This document shows, piece after piece, positions 29,590 through 38,940 of a stretch of DNA of 64,000 nt (position 1 is the first letter of the stretch; each line of letters opens with the position of its first letter). Origin of the DNA: Streptomyces cinnamoneus (GTDB lineage Bacteria; Actinomycetota; Actinomycetes; Streptomycetales; Streptomycetaceae). The stretch is from the NCBI RefSeq assembly GCF_002939475.1, contig NZ_PKFQ01000001.1, forward strand, positions 6,135,001 to 6,199,000, in the 5' to 3' direction. The position numbers and the translations under genes were made by a program. The notes under the pieces are model-generated. The model was not told the DNA's origin. It did not search any database and was given only the letters and a program-made list of their open reading frames with translations.

Positions 29590-31938
29590 TCAGCCGATGG
29601 CGGGCGGCGCGGCCCTCTCGCCCGTGCCCCAGCCCGACGGTTCCCGCCCCACGGTGAAGTCCAGCCGCCGGCCGTCGCGGATCTCCCGGGTCGTCAGGTA
29701 CGTGCGGTCGTACGCGTCCCCGCCGAGCCGCACCGAGCGGACGTACCGATCGGTGTCCGAGGTGCCCGGCGCGGTCACCGTGAAGCGGCCCCCGGGGTAC
29801 CAGCGCCGGTCCAGGCGCAGGTCGACCCGGTCGAAGACGGGTGTGCTCAGCCCCCACAGGTCGGTGCCCGGCCGCACCGGGTACACCCCGATGGACGACA
29901 GCACCATCCACGCGGACATCGTGCCCATGTCGTCGTTGCCGGTCATGCCGGTGGGGGAGTCGGTGAACAGCGTCAGCGCCGCGTGCACCACGTCCGTCGT
30001 CTTCCACGGCTTGCCGGTGGAGAGGTAGGTGTACGGCGCGATGAGGTCGGGCTCGTTCTGCGGGTTGTACTTGTCGGCGTTGTAGTAGTCGTACGGGCCG
30101 TGGACCCACACCTCGCGGGCGGTGCGCGCCGGGTCGGCGAGCAGCCGGTCGTAGGCGAAGAAGGAGTCCAGCCGCCTGTCCGCCGCGGCCCGGCCCCCGA
30201 TCAGCCGCACCAGGCCGGGCAGGTCCTGCGGCACCAGCCACTGGTACTGCCACGCCGTGCCCTCGTGGAAGCCGGGGCTCCGCGCCGGTTCGGCGGACCC
30301 GGTGAACGCGCCCGAGGCGTCGCGGGGGCGGAAGAAGCCGGTGTCCGGGTCGTAGAGCCTGCGGTAGTTGTGCGACCGGGCCTCGTAGCGGTCGGCGTCC
30401 GCGCGGTGGCCCAGCGCCCGGGCCATCCGTGCGAGCGCGCCGTCCGCCAGCGCGTACTCGAGCGTCGCGGAGGCGCCCTCGTGGAAGTCGGAGTCGCCGG
30501 GCTTGCGCCGGGGCCCGGACGGCAGGTACGGGACGAAGCCGTCACGGACGTACTGGGCGTTGCCCTCGCGGCCGACGTACGGCGAGCTGGCCGGCGGAAC
30601 GCCGTCCGCGTTCTTCTTCAGCGCCCGGTAGGCCTCCTCCTCGTGCCCGGCCAGCAGGCCGTGCTCGAAGGCGTTGGTGAGGTACGGCGTCACCGGGTCG
30701 CCGGTCATGATGTTCGTCTCGACCGTGCCGTACCCCCACTTGGGCAGCCAGCCGCCCTCCGCGTCGATCCGCAGCACCGACAGAGCCATGTCCCGGGACT
30801 CGCCCGGCGCGAGCAGGGCGAGGAGCTGGGCCTGCGTGCGGTAGGTGTCCCACAGCGACCAGTTCTGGTAGTAGGTGAAGCCGCTCGCGCGGTGGACGCG
30901 CTGGTCCCAGCCGGTGTAGCGGCCGTCGACGTCGCTGCCGATGTTGGGTGCCAGGAACGAGCGGTACAGCGACGAGTAGAAGGTGCGGCGCAGCGTCGGG
31001 CCGCCCCCCTGGACGGTCACGTCGCCCAGCCGGCGCTCCCACGCCGCCCGTGCCGCGGCGGCCGTGCGGTCGAAGCCGGCCTCCTCGGCGCGCAGATTGC
31101 GCTCGGCGCCGGCCGCGTCGACGTAACTGAGGGCCGTCGTGGCCTCCACGTCCCGGTCGCGGGTGGTGTCGAACCGCACCCACGCCCCGTTGCGCCCGGC
31201 CGAGGCCGACGTGCGCGACCCGGCCGTGACGTGGTCGCCGTTCCAGGTGCCGTAGGAGGCGAAGGGCCGGTCGAAGCGGGTGAGGGTGTGGAGGGTGTAC
31301 GGGCGGGTGTCCTGGCAGAAGCCACGGCCGGTGATGGTGGTGCGCACGGTGCGGTCGTCGACGACCTCGACGCTGGTGGAGACGGTCTTGTGCAGCGACT
31401 GGCCGGCGTTGAGGAGGACATTGGCCTTGTCGGTGGCGGGGAAGGTGTAGCGCTGCCGTCCGGTGCGGGCGGTGGCCGTCAGCTCGGCGGTGATGCCGCC
31501 GTAGGAGGCCAGGCGCACGCGGTAGTAGCCGGGCCGGGCGCTCTCGTCCCGGTGGCTGAACCCGGCGGCGTAGCGGGCGTCGTCCGTCTGCGTCACCTCG
31601 CCCGTGGTCGGCAGCACCGGCAGGTCGCCGCCGAGGCGGCAGCCGACGCCGGACAGGTGCACGGTGCTGAAGCCGCGGATCTGGCCGTCCTTGTAGTCGT
31701 AGCCGGTGCTGTGGCCGGTGTCGGGGGACAGCTGGACCATCCCGAAGGGGACGGCGGCGCCGGGGAAGGTGTTGCCTTCGTTCTGGGTGCCGATGAAGGG
31801 GTTCACCAGGCCGGTGAGCGCCTGGGCCGCGGGGGCGGCGGGCGCCCGGGGCACGAGCGCGGTGGAGCCCAGCACGGCGGCGAGGGCGAGGGCGACGACA
31901 CCGGTGCGGCGCAGCGGTGGATGTACGGTCCGTCTCAT
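29590..31938 (-). CDS. Secreted GH92 alpha-mannosidase
   Basis: 782 residues. The ATG at 31938 (MRRTVHPPLRR) is chosen; AAAGGGG lies upstream. A signal peptide (about 1-38) ends near PAAPAAQA. The mature part opens LVNPFIGTQNEGNTFPGAAVP, the GH92 start. Catalytic-domain blocks are WSLWDTYRTQ, FHEGTAWQYQWLVPQD and the C-terminal GNDDMGTMSAWM. GH92 enzymes are Ca2+-dependent inverting exo-alpha-mannosidases acting mainly on alpha-1,2 links of mannans and glycans. The length is typical of the family. It diverges from the 2Fe-2S protein gene. Confidence 0.93.
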   Translation of the reverse strand: MRRTVHPPLRRTGVVALALAAVLGSTALVPRAPAAPAAQALTGLVNPFIGTQNEGNTFPGAAVPFGMVQLSPDTGHSTGYDYKDGQIRGFSTVHLSGVGCRLGGDLPVLPTTGEVTQTDDARYAAGFSHRDESARPGYYRVRLASYGGITAELTATARTGRQRYTFPATDKANVLLNAGQSLHKTVSTSVEVVDDRTVRTTITGRGFCQDTRPYTLHTLTRFDRPFASYGTWNGDHVTAGSRTSASAGRNGAWVRFDTTRDRDVEATTALSYVDAAGAERNLRAEEAGFDRTAAAARAAWERRLGDVTVQGGGPTLRRTFYSSLYRSFLAPNIGSDVDGRYTGWDQRVHRASGFTYYQNWSLWDTYRTQAQLLALLAPGESRDMALSVLRIDAEGGWLPKWGYGTVETNIMTGDPVTPYLTNAFEHGLLAGHEEEAYRALKKNADGVPPASSPYVGREGNAQYVRDGFVPYLPSGPRRKPGDSDFHEGASATLEYALADGALARMARALGHRADADRYEARSHNYRRLYDPDTGFFRPRDASGAFTGSAEPARSPGFHEGTAWQYQWLVPQDLPGLVRLIGGRAAADRRLDSFFAYDRLLADPARTAREVWVHGPYDYYNADKYNPQNEPDLIAPYTYLSTGKPWKTTDVVHAALTLFTDSPTGMTGNDDMGTMSAWMVLSSIGVYPVRPGTDLWGLSTPVFDRVDLRLDRRWYPGGRFTVTAPGTSDTDRYVRSVRLGGDAYDRTYLTTREIRDGRRLDFTVGREPSGWGTGERAAPPAIG

Positions 31939-32151
31939 GCGTCCACGCCCCTTTGGCGACAACGGTGTCCGCGCAGAGGGTTGCGTGGGGCGTACAGGGA
32001 GTCAAGGATGCGACGGATGGTGGGCGTGGTGTTCAGGTCACGTTCCAGCGACCATAGAGCCCGAATGTCCGTCCGGGCCTTGACGGGTGCCGTCGGACTC
32101 CACCGGACCCCGTCGGAACCGGTGGGAACCAGTCGAGGGGAACGGCCGCCC

Positions 32152-32850
32152 ATGCGCTTGTCCGAAACCGCCTCCGTGGGGCCCTTCTTCGCCCTGCGCA
32201 CCGACGACGACGCGGGAGCGGACGCCCACGGCTTCCTCCCGCTTGGCGAGGAGGCCGTACGGCTGCGGGTGGCGACCGTCGCCGAGCGGCTGGGGACGGC
32301 GGACCGGCGGGTCGCGGCCTCCATCGCCTTCCAGGGCGTCGCCGGACGCCTGCTGTCGGTCCCGCTCGCCTCCGCCGTGCTGACCGGCTCGGTCCCCGAC
32401 CTCGCGGACGGCCGCCTGCGCTGGCACCCCGGCGCGACCGCCCCCGACGACCTCCTCCTGCCCCGCCCGGCCGCACTGCCGCCCACGGCGGAACCGGCGG
32501 AGCAGGCGGCACAGATCGCGGCCACCGTCCTGCACGGCCTGCTGGCCCCCCTGATGGACGTCACCCGCACGGTGACCCCCGTCTCCCCGCGGCTGTTGCG
32601 CGGCAACGCCGCCTCGTCCCTCGCCGGCTCCCTGCGCGTCCTGCACACGTGGTGCGGGGCCCGGGGCCGCCACCGGGAAGCGGCCCACGCGGTCGCCGTC
32701 GCACGGTCCCTGCTCACCGACCCGCTGCTCCACGACACGGGCACCCTGCGCACCGGCGGCGCTCCGTCGTTCACCCGCCGGTCGTGCTGCCTGTACTACC
32801 GGGTGCCGGGGGGAGGGCTGTGCGGGGACTGCGTGTTGCGGGGGCGGTAA
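32152..32850 (+). CDS. FhuF-like (2Fe-2S)-binding protein
   Basis: 232 residues from the ATG at 32152, with GAGGGGA upstream. The C-terminus carries SCCLYYRVPGGGLCGDC, the four-cysteine FhuF signature (CC...C..C) that holds a 2Fe-2S cluster used in reductive release of iron from ferric siderophores. The N-terminal 180 residues are helical and Ala-rich without a membrane segment, so it acts in the cytosol. No siderophore genes are adjacent. The alternative is a stand-alone redox protein of similar fold. Confidence 0.85.
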   Translation: MRLSETASVGPFFALRTDDDAGADAHGFLPLGEEAVRLRVATVAERLGTADRRVAASIAFQGVAGRLLSVPLASAVLTGSVPDLADGRLRWHPGATAPDDLLLPRPAALPPTAEPAEQAAQIAATVLHGLLAPLMDVTRTVTPVSPRLLRGNAASSLAGSLRVLHTWCGARGRHREAAHAVAVARSLLTDPLLHDTGTLRTGGAPSFTRRSCCLYYRVPGGGLCGDCVLRGR

Positions 32851-32899
32851 GGCGGGGCGCCGCCGGCGCGGCTGCGGCCCCGTACCGGTGCAGCGTGGA

Positions 32900-33406
32900 T
32901 CACAAAGCCCGGCGCATGCACGCCCGGGGCCACCGGTCCAATCCATGGGCCGCCTCGCGCCGGCGGATCTCCCGCAGCCCGGGAGTGAGCTGGTCGTCGT
33001 CCAGAAGCCGGAATCCGCAGCGCGCGTAGTAAGGGGCGTTCCACGGGACCTCGGTGAACGTGGTGAGGGTCAGCGCGGGCACCCCCTCGCTCGCGGCGTG
33101 ATCCGCCAGGTGGTCCAGCAGGGCCCGGCCGAGGCCGCGGCGCGCGCTGCCCGGGTGCACCGACACCTGCTCGACGTGCAGGTTGCCGTCGACCCGGTCG
33201 GCGACCAAGTAGGCGACCGGGTCGTCGGCGTCGTCGGCCGCCACCCAGGCGAGCCCCGCCTGGTGGTAGCGCCTGAGCTCACCGAGCGGGAACGGCTCGT
33301 CATGGGCGATCTCCGGCATGCCGACGTCCAGGAAGCACTGCCCGGCGGCCCTCTCGATGTCCTGGAGGAGGGACAGCTCGTCCAGGCGCACTGCTCGCAT
33401 ACGCAT
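32900..33406 (-). CDS. GNAT-family N-acetyltransferase
   Basis: 168 residues from the ATG at 33406; a second ATG at 33400 is equally possible. No Shine-Dalgarno is visible and the message may be leaderless. The acetyl-CoA motif A is VEQVSVHPGSARRGLGRALLDHL (visible in parts: VSVHPGSARRGLGRAL), followed by LTLTTFTEVPWNAPYYARCGF, the usual motif B region. It transfers acetyl groups from acetyl-CoA to a small amine or protein; the acceptor is unknown. It neighbours a leftward hypothetical gene and converges on the 2Fe-2S protein gene. Confidence 0.85.
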   Translation of the reverse strand: MRMRAVRLDELSLLQDIERAAGQCFLDVGMPEIAHDEPFPLGELRRYHQAGLAWVAADDADDPVAYLVADRVDGNLHVEQVSVHPGSARRGLGRALLDHLADHAASEGVPALTLTTFTEVPWNAPYYARCGFRLLDDDQLTPGLREIRRREAAHGLDRWPRACMRRAL

Positions 33407-33459
33407 AGACGCATTGTCCAGGGCCGACCGGGCGATGCCACCGGTTAACGGCGCGCGGC

Positions 33460-34218
33460 TCAGTGGTAGGGAAAGGGCCAGTGCGGGTGCTCCCAGCGGG
33501 CAAGGCCGGTGAGGCGGAGCAGCTGTATCCGGTCGAGCAGTTCCTCGCCGACGCCGTGCGCTCGCAACCGGGCGGTGCCGTGGGTGACCAACCAGGTGGC
33601 GAGTGCGGTGCGCATCTCTTCCTCGTTCTCCCAGGCGTCCCACGGGAGTTCGTCGCACAGCATGTCGTCCTGCCACCGGTCCGCCGTCTCGGCCAGGTGC
33701 TGGTCGGCCACGGGGCCCCTCGCGTCCTCCCAGGCGGTGAGCCACGGGCTCATCGTGGCGGAGGCCTCGGCGCAGAAGGTGAGGACCTCGTAGGCGGGTA
33801 CGACGGGATCCGGTTCAGTGAGGGTGTGAGCCCACCAGGCGTGCAGGAACTCCCATACCGCCGCGCTGTGCCGTGCGGGCCACCGTTGCCAATGGCCGCG
33901 GGCGAACGATCGTGCGGCTTCCTCCAAGCCGTAGCCCGGCTCGACGAGCCCCCTGACGAGAGCCGTGGAGAACTGGGGCAGGACGCGGCGCAGCACGGCG
34001 CCGTGGTCCTTCCAGTCGACGGCCTGCCAGGTGCGCCGCAGGAGGTCGGCGTCCAGCCGCCCGTCCGGGGCCTTCGGCTGGGCGAGCTCTTCCGCGCTGC
34101 CCCAATGGCACGCGCAGTTGCTTTCGTCAGGTCGGGCGGTCATACCGCGGAAGGCGACGGTCAGGCCGTCCAGCGCGCGGTCGAGCCGGAGTCGTGCGGG
34201 AGTGACGTCGAGGTTCAT
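33460..34218 (-). CDS. Conserved actinobacterial hypothetical protein
   Basis: 252 residues from the ATG at 34218 (MNLDVTPARLRLDR); a TTG 14 codons earlier is unlikely. It is acidic, Trp-rich and all-helical in appearance, with CACHWGSAEELAQ near residue 35 and a run of Trp in HWQRWPARHSAAVWEFLHAWW. Signal peptide and membrane segments are absent. CxC plus His near residue 34-38 could bind metal, but the spacing is not a known finger. Function not recognised. It lies upstream of the GNAT gene on the same strand (53-bp gap). Confidence 0.65.
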   Translation of the reverse strand: MNLDVTPARLRLDRALDGLTVAFRGMTARPDESNCACHWGSAEELAQPKAPDGRLDADLLRRTWQAVDWKDHGAVLRRVLPQFSTALVRGLVEPGYGLEEAARSFARGHWQRWPARHSAAVWEFLHAWWAHTLTEPDPVVPAYEVLTFCAEASATMSPWLTAWEDARGPVADQHLAETADRWQDDMLCDELPWDAWENEEEMRTALATWLVTHGTARLRAHGVGEELLDRIQLLRLTGLARWEHPHWPFPYH

Positions 34219-34436
34219 CGTGGACACGGCCTTCGAAGGACTCCGGTCGGCTTCCGGCAACCGAAGGTCAGCACCTTACCGGTCCGAGCCTGCATCGTGG
34301 CGATGGCTCCCTCGCTCGCAGCGCTCCGGCGACGGCCCCACCGCGCCCCACCCGCCAGCGCACGAGACCGTACAGCCCGAGCCGGAACCCCGGACCGGCC
34401 TGGTGGGGCGAAGCCCCGGAAGAAAGGGGGGCCCGT

Positions 34437-35063
34437 TCACGCCCCCACCTCCGGGGGCCACCGCCCCGGCACCAGGACCCCCAGCACGTACGCCTTCGCC
34501 ACCAGCGCCGTCCGGTTCGGCACCCGCCAGCGTCGTGACAGCCGCCCCAGGTGGTAGTTGACGCCGTCCACCGTCAGGCCCACCGCCTTGCCGATCGCCG
34601 CCGTCGTCGACCCCGCCGCCGCCAGCGCCAGGATCCGGCCCTCCACCTCGCTCACCCCCACCACCGGCGCCGGCTCCGGGGCCTCCCGCACCCGCAGGAC
34701 CGCCAGCAGCATCGGGTACGTCCGCGTCGGCTCGCCGACCGGGTCGACCAGCAGTTCGCCCTCCCGCAACGCGTCGCCGTGGCCCGCCGGCCAGCACACG
34801 TCGATGGTGTAGCGCGAGCGGTTGCCCAGGCGCAGCGCCTCGGTGAGCCGCTCGATCTGCTCGGCGGCCCGGGGCCGGAACAGCTCCAGCAGGTTGCGGC
34901 CGCGCACCTGCCCCGGGGCCATGCCCCACTCGGTGGCCATGGCCGGATTGGCGACCGTCACCTCCCCGTTCGCGTGACAGATGGCGATCGGGATCGGCAG
35001 CCGGTCCAGCAGGGCGATGAAGTGGTTGCGCCACGCGCCGTACTCGTCACCGCTCACCACCAC
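34437..35063 (-). CDS. PAS-LuxR transcriptional regulator
   Basis: 208 residues from the GTG at 35063, which has AGGA 8-11 nt upstream; GTGs at 35060 and 35057 are alternatives. The PAS domain (about 15-130) contains LPIPIAICHANGEVTVANPAM and the usual WGMAPGQVRGRNLLEL. The C-terminal LuxR helix-turn-helix has LALAAAGSTTAAIGKAVG and TVDGVNYHLGRLSRRW. This small PAS-LuxR form resembles regulators of secondary-metabolite genes such as PimM. It diverges from the P450-reductase fusion and probably controls it from the shared 117-bp region. Confidence 0.85.
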   Translation of the reverse strand: MVVSGDEYGAWRNHFIALLDRLPIPIAICHANGEVTVANPAMATEWGMAPGQVRGRNLLELFRPRAAEQIERLTEALRLGNRSRYTIDVCWPAGHGDALREGELLVDPVGEPTRTYPMLLAVLRVREAPEPAPVVGVSEVEGRILALAAAGSTTAAIGKAVGLTVDGVNYHLGRLSRRWRVPNRTALVAKAYVLGVLVPGRWPPEVGA

Positions 35064-35119
35064 ACCCCCGTCCTCGGAACCGGTCAGCGCCCGCGCGCAA
35101 GAGCGACGCGCCGCGGGCC

Positions 35120-35137
35120 ACTGCACAATCATGCAGT
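35120..35137. promoter_or_regulatory. Inverted repeat between PAS-LuxR and CYP102-type genes
   Basis: ACTGCA (35120-35125) and TGCAGT (35132-35137) are perfect 6-bp arms with a 6-bp spacer. The site lies 44 bp before the ATG of the P450 fusion and 57 bp from the regulator start, where a dimeric activator or repressor of either gene would sit. Confidence 0.45.
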
Positions 35138-35180
35138 TCCCCCGCCCGGCGGTCCGGTCCGGGGCGGCCACGCTGAAGAC

Positions 35181-38100
35181 ATGACCCACGTCACCGAGGC
35201 CCCCGTGGCCGCCATCCCCGTCGTCGACATCTCGGCCGTCGGCGCGAGTGACACCCCGCTCCAGCAGATCATGCGTCTGGCCCGCCGGCACGGTCCCGTC
35301 TTCCGCCGCCGGCTGCACGGCGTGGACCGGCTCTTCGTCACCTCCCTGGACCTGGTGACCGAGCTGGCCGACGAGGAGCGCTTCACCAAACACGTCGGGC
35401 CGGCGCTGGAGAACGTCCGGGAGTTCACCGCCGACGGGCTCTTCACCGCCTACAACCACGAGGCCAACTGGGCCAAGGCCCACGACATCCTGCTGCCCGC
35501 CTTCGCCCTCGGCTCGATGCGCGCCTACCACCCCGCCATGCTCCGGGTGGCCCGCCGCCTCACCGGCTCCTGGGACGCCCGCCTGGCGGAGGGCGGCCCC
35601 GTGGACGTGCCCGAGGACATGACCCGCATGACGCTCGACACCATCGGGCTCGCCGGATTCGGCTACGACTTCGAGTCGTTCGCCCGCGACGAACCGCACC
35701 CCTTCGTCGGCGCCATGGTGCGCTGCCTCGACTGGAGCATGAACAAGCTCGGGCGCGACCCCGACGCCGACCACAGCGCCGAGGACGCGGCCTTCCGTGC
35801 GGACGCCGCGTTCCTCGCCGGCGTCGTCGACGACGTCATCGCGGCCCGGACCGCCACGGGTGAGCAGCGCACCGACGACCTCCTCGGCCTCATGCTCGGC
35901 GCCCCCCACCCCGCCGACGGCACCACCCTGGACGCGGCCAACATCCGCAACCAGGTCATCACCTTCCTCATCGCCGGACACGAGACCACCTCCGGCGCCC
36001 TCTCCTTCGCCCTCCACCACCTCCTCAAGGACCCCGTCGCCCTGCGTCTCGCCCAGCGCGAGACGGACGAACTGTGGGGCGACGCCGAGGACCCCGAGCC
36101 GACCTTCGAGGACATCGGGCGGCTGCGCTGGATCCGGCAGGTCCTGAACGAGGCGCTGCGGCTGTGGCCCACGGCCGCGGCCTTCGCCCGCGAGGCCCGT
36201 GAGGACACGCTGCTCGGCGGCCGCTACCCGCTGCGCGCGGGCGAGGGCGTCACCGTCCTGACCCCCCTGCTGCACCGGGACCCGGTCTGGGGCGACAACC
36301 CCGAGCTGTTCGACCCCACCCGCTTCGCCCCCGAGGCGGAGGCGGCCCGCTCACCGCACGCCTACAAGCCCTTCGGCACCGGAGAACGCGCCTGCATCGG
36401 CCGCCAGTTCGCCCTGCACGAGGCGACCATGCTGCTCGGCCTGCTCGTCCACCGCTACCGCTTCCTCGACACCACCGACTACCGGTTGCGCGTCAAGGAG
36501 ACCCTCACCCTCAAGCCCGACGGCTTCACCCTCTCCCTCGCCCGCCGCACCGCCGCCGACCGGCTCGCCCTGCGCACCGCCCTGCGCGGGCCCCGCCCGG
36601 TCACCACGGACGACCGCACACCCGCCGCCGACGGGAGCGCGGCCCTGCCCGCCCGCGCCCGGCAGGGCACCGGCCTGCTCGTCCTGCACGGATCCGCCTA
36701 CGGCACCTGCCGCGACCTGGCCCGCGACCTCGCCGACGAGGCGGCCCGGCTGGGCTTCGACGCCACCGTCGCCGCGCTGGACGAACGCGTCGGCGCCCTT
36801 CCGCACGAGACCCCCGTCGTGATCGTCGCCGCCTCCTACAACGGCCGGCCGACGGACGACGCCACGGACTTCGCCGCATGGGCCGAGCACACCGCCGCCC
36901 CAGGCGCCGCCGAGGGAGTCCACTACGCCGTCCTCGGCGTCGGCGACCGCAACTGGGCCGCCACCTACCAGCGCGTCCCCACCCTCCTCGACGAACGGCT
37001 CGCCGCTCTCGGCGGCACCCGGCTGCTGCCCCGCGCCGCAGCCGACGCCTCCGGCGACCTGACCGGCACCGTCGAGGAGTTCACCCGCGCACTGCGCCAC
37101 GCCCTGCTGGAGCGCTACGGCGACCCCGACGCGAGCGCGGAGCCCGCCGAGGACGCCGCCGACGCCCCCGCGTACACCGTCACCGAGGTCACCGGCGGAC
37201 CCCTGGACGCGCTCGCCGCCCGGCACGACGTACGGCCCATGACGGTCACCGAGGCCCACGACCTGACCGCACCCGGCCATCCCCGCACCAAGCGCTTCCT
37301 GCGGCTGGCCCTGCCGGACGGTGTCGCATACCGCACCGCCGACCACCTCGCGGTCCTGCCGGCCAACGACCCCGCGCTGGTCGAGCGCGCCGCCGGGCTC
37401 CTCGGCGTCCACCCGGACACGGTCCTCTCCCTGCACCCGCGGCGCCCCGGCCGCGACGCCCTGCCCGTCGACCGGCCGCTGACCGTCCGCGAGCTCCTCA
37501 CGCACCACCTGGAGCTCCAGCAGCGCCCGACGGCCCGTCAGCTCGCCTGGCTGGCCGACCGCAACCCCTGTCCGCCCGAGCAGGCCGCCCTGAGGGCCGT
37601 GCACGCCGACGACCCGCGCACCGTGCTCGACCTGATCGAGGACCACCCCGCCCTGCGGGGCGTCCTCGGCCCGGCCGCCCTCCTCGAACTCCTGCCGCCG
37701 CTGCGGCCCCGGATCTACTCCGTCTCCTCCTCCCCGGCCCACAGCCCCCGCCACATCGACCTCATGGTCTCCGTCCTGGCGGCCCCCGCCCGCTCCGGCC
37801 GGGGCGAGTTCCGGGGAACAGGCTCGAACCACCTCGCGGGGCTGCGGCCCGGGGACACGGTGTGGGGCCGCGTCCAGCCCTGCCGCCAGTCGTTCCGCAT
37901 CGACCACCAGGACACGGCCCCGCTGCTGATGGTCGCCGCCGGCACGGGACTGGCCCCCTTCCGCGGCGCGGTCGCCGACCGCCACGCCCTCGCCACGGCC
38001 GGCGCCGGCCTCGCCCCCGCCCTCCTGTACTTCGGCTGCGACGCCCCGGACGCGGACTTCCTGCACGAGGACGAACTCCGCGCGGCCGAACGCGCGGGCG

Positions 38101-38378
38101 CGGTCTCGCTGCGCCCGGCGTTCAGCGAACGCCCGGGCGAGAGCGGCCCGTTCGTGCAACACCGCATCGCCGCCGAGGGAGACGAGGTCTGGTCCCTCCT
38201 GGAGGCCGGCGCGCGGGTGTACGTGTGCGGTGACGGCAGCCGCATGGCCCCGGGGGTACGTGCGGCACTGCGCGACCTGTGCAGCCGCCGGACGGGCGTC
38301 GACGCCGCGGGCGCCGACGCGTGGCTGCGCCGACTGACGGACGCGGGGCGGTACGTGGAGGACGTCTACGCCGGATAG
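35181..38378 (+). CDS. CYP102-type self-sufficient cytochrome P450 / NADPH-P450 reductase fusion
   Basis: 1065 residues. The P450 half (about 1-460) has the I-helix FLIAGHETTSGA, ExxR in EALRLWP and the haem loop FGTGERACIG with Cys405. A flavodoxin-like FMN domain begins near 494 (LLVLHGSAYGTCRDLARDLA). The FAD/NADPH reductase part has RIYSVSSSPA and VAAGTGLAPFRG and ends RYVEDVYAG. This is the order of P450-BM3, which hydroxylates fatty acids with NADPH and no partner protein. The C-terminal aromatic is Tyr where BM3 has Trp1046, a position that affects NADPH/NADH choice. Substrate range is not predictable. Divergent PAS-LuxR gene upstream. Confidence 0.95.
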   Translation: MTHVTEAPVAAIPVVDISAVGASDTPLQQIMRLARRHGPVFRRRLHGVDRLFVTSLDLVTELADEERFTKHVGPALENVREFTADGLFTAYNHEANWAKAHDILLPAFALGSMRAYHPAMLRVARRLTGSWDARLAEGGPVDVPEDMTRMTLDTIGLAGFGYDFESFARDEPHPFVGAMVRCLDWSMNKLGRDPDADHSAEDAAFRADAAFLAGVVDDVIAARTATGEQRTDDLLGLMLGAPHPADGTTLDAANIRNQVITFLIAGHETTSGALSFALHHLLKDPVALRLAQRETDELWGDAEDPEPTFEDIGRLRWIRQVLNEALRLWPTAAAFAREAREDTLLGGRYPLRAGEGVTVLTPLLHRDPVWGDNPELFDPTRFAPEAEAARSPHAYKPFGTGERACIGRQFALHEATMLLGLLVHRYRFLDTTDYRLRVKETLTLKPDGFTLSLARRTAADRLALRTALRGPRPVTTDDRTPAADGSAALPARARQGTGLLVLHGSAYGTCRDLARDLADEAARLGFDATVAALDERVGALPHETPVVIVAASYNGRPTDDATDFAAWAEHTAAPGAAEGVHYAVLGVGDRNWAATYQRVPTLLDERLAALGGTRLLPRAAADASGDLTGTVEEFTRALRHALLERYGDPDASAEPAEDAADAPAYTVTEVTGGPLDALAARHDVRPMTVTEAHDLTAPGHPRTKRFLRLALPDGVAYRTADHLAVLPANDPALVERAAGLLGVHPDTVLSLHPRRPGRDALPVDRPLTVRELLTHHLELQQRPTARQLAWLADRNPCPPEQAALRAVHADDPRTVLDLIEDHPALRGVLGPAALLELLPPLRPRIYSVSSSPAHSPRHIDLMVSVLAAPARSGRGEFRGTGSNHLAGLRPGDTVWGRVQPCRQSFRIDHQDTAPLLMVAAGTGLAPFRGAVADRHALATAGAGLAPALLYFGCDAPDADFLHEDELRAAERAGAVSLRPAFSERPGESGPFVQHRIAAEGDEVWSLLEAGARVYVCGDGSRMAPGVRAALRDLCSRRTGVDAAGADAWLRRLTDAGRYVEDVYAG

Positions 38379-38406
38379 GGAGCCGCCGGCGCAGCAAGTG
38401 GCAGAC

Positions 38407-38446
38407 CCTGCCTTTTCCGTCGCGCCCGGCGCGAGGAAAAGGCAGG
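38407..38446 (+). terminator. Terminator after the CYP102-type gene
   Basis: CCTGCCTTTTCC (38407-38418) pairs perfectly with GGAAAAGGCAGG (38435-38446), with a further GC stem (TCGCGCC/GGCGCGA) inside. It lies 28 bp after the fusion gene stop and before the TTA-containing membrane operon. Confidence 0.8.
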
Positions 38447-38496
38447 CCCACTACGCTTTGTGAAGCCCTCCCGCGATTTTGCGCCGGAGTGCCGTC

Positions 38497-38940
38497 ATGA
38501 TGCACGGGGGCTCCATGGACACGCCATTACTGCTCTTGCTGGGTGCGGCGGGCGGCTCGCTCCGCGGCCTGGTCGACCTGCACCACCAGGTCATGGCCTG
38601 GCAGGAGGCCCGCCGTCAGTACCGGCAGGCCCCGGCCGGAGAGCAGGGCGAGCCGCCCCGCCTGCGGGATTTCTACGACCTGATCCCGGCCTGCGCGGCC
38701 CTGGTGGTCCACATGGGACTCGGCGCGGGGGCGGCGGCCCTGGCCGGCCTGTCCGAGCAGATCAACGGCGTCTACGCGGCGATCGCCGTGGGGATGTCGG
38801 CCCCCACGATCCTGACCCACCTCGGGCAGGCCCGCACCATCAGCGACGCGGTGCTGGGCACCGGCCCGGAGGGCCCGGCCGCGCCGCGGCCCGGCAGTCC
38901 GGGCGGCCCGGAGGGCGCGGCGGGAGGGACGGCGCGATGA
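38497..38940 (+). CDS. Small membrane protein of unknown function, TTA codon
   Basis: 147 residues from the ATG at 38497, 7-8 nt after CGGAG; a second ATG at 38515 is possible. Hydrophobic segments lie at about 9-25, 70-92 and 94-112, with a Pro/Gly-rich tail. Leu near residue 11 is encoded by TTA at 38527, the rare codon read by the bldA tRNA in streptomycetes. The TGA overlaps the ATG of the next gene (ATGA), so expression of both may hinge on the TTA. No known family or catalytic motif. Confidence 0.65.
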   Translation: MMHGGSMDTPLLLLLGAAGGSLRGLVDLHHQVMAWQEARRQYRQAPAGEQGEPPRLRDFYDLIPACAALVVHMGLGAGAAALAGLSEQINGVYAAIAVGMSAPTILTHLGQARTISDAVLGTGPEGPAAPRPGSPGGPEGAAGGTAR

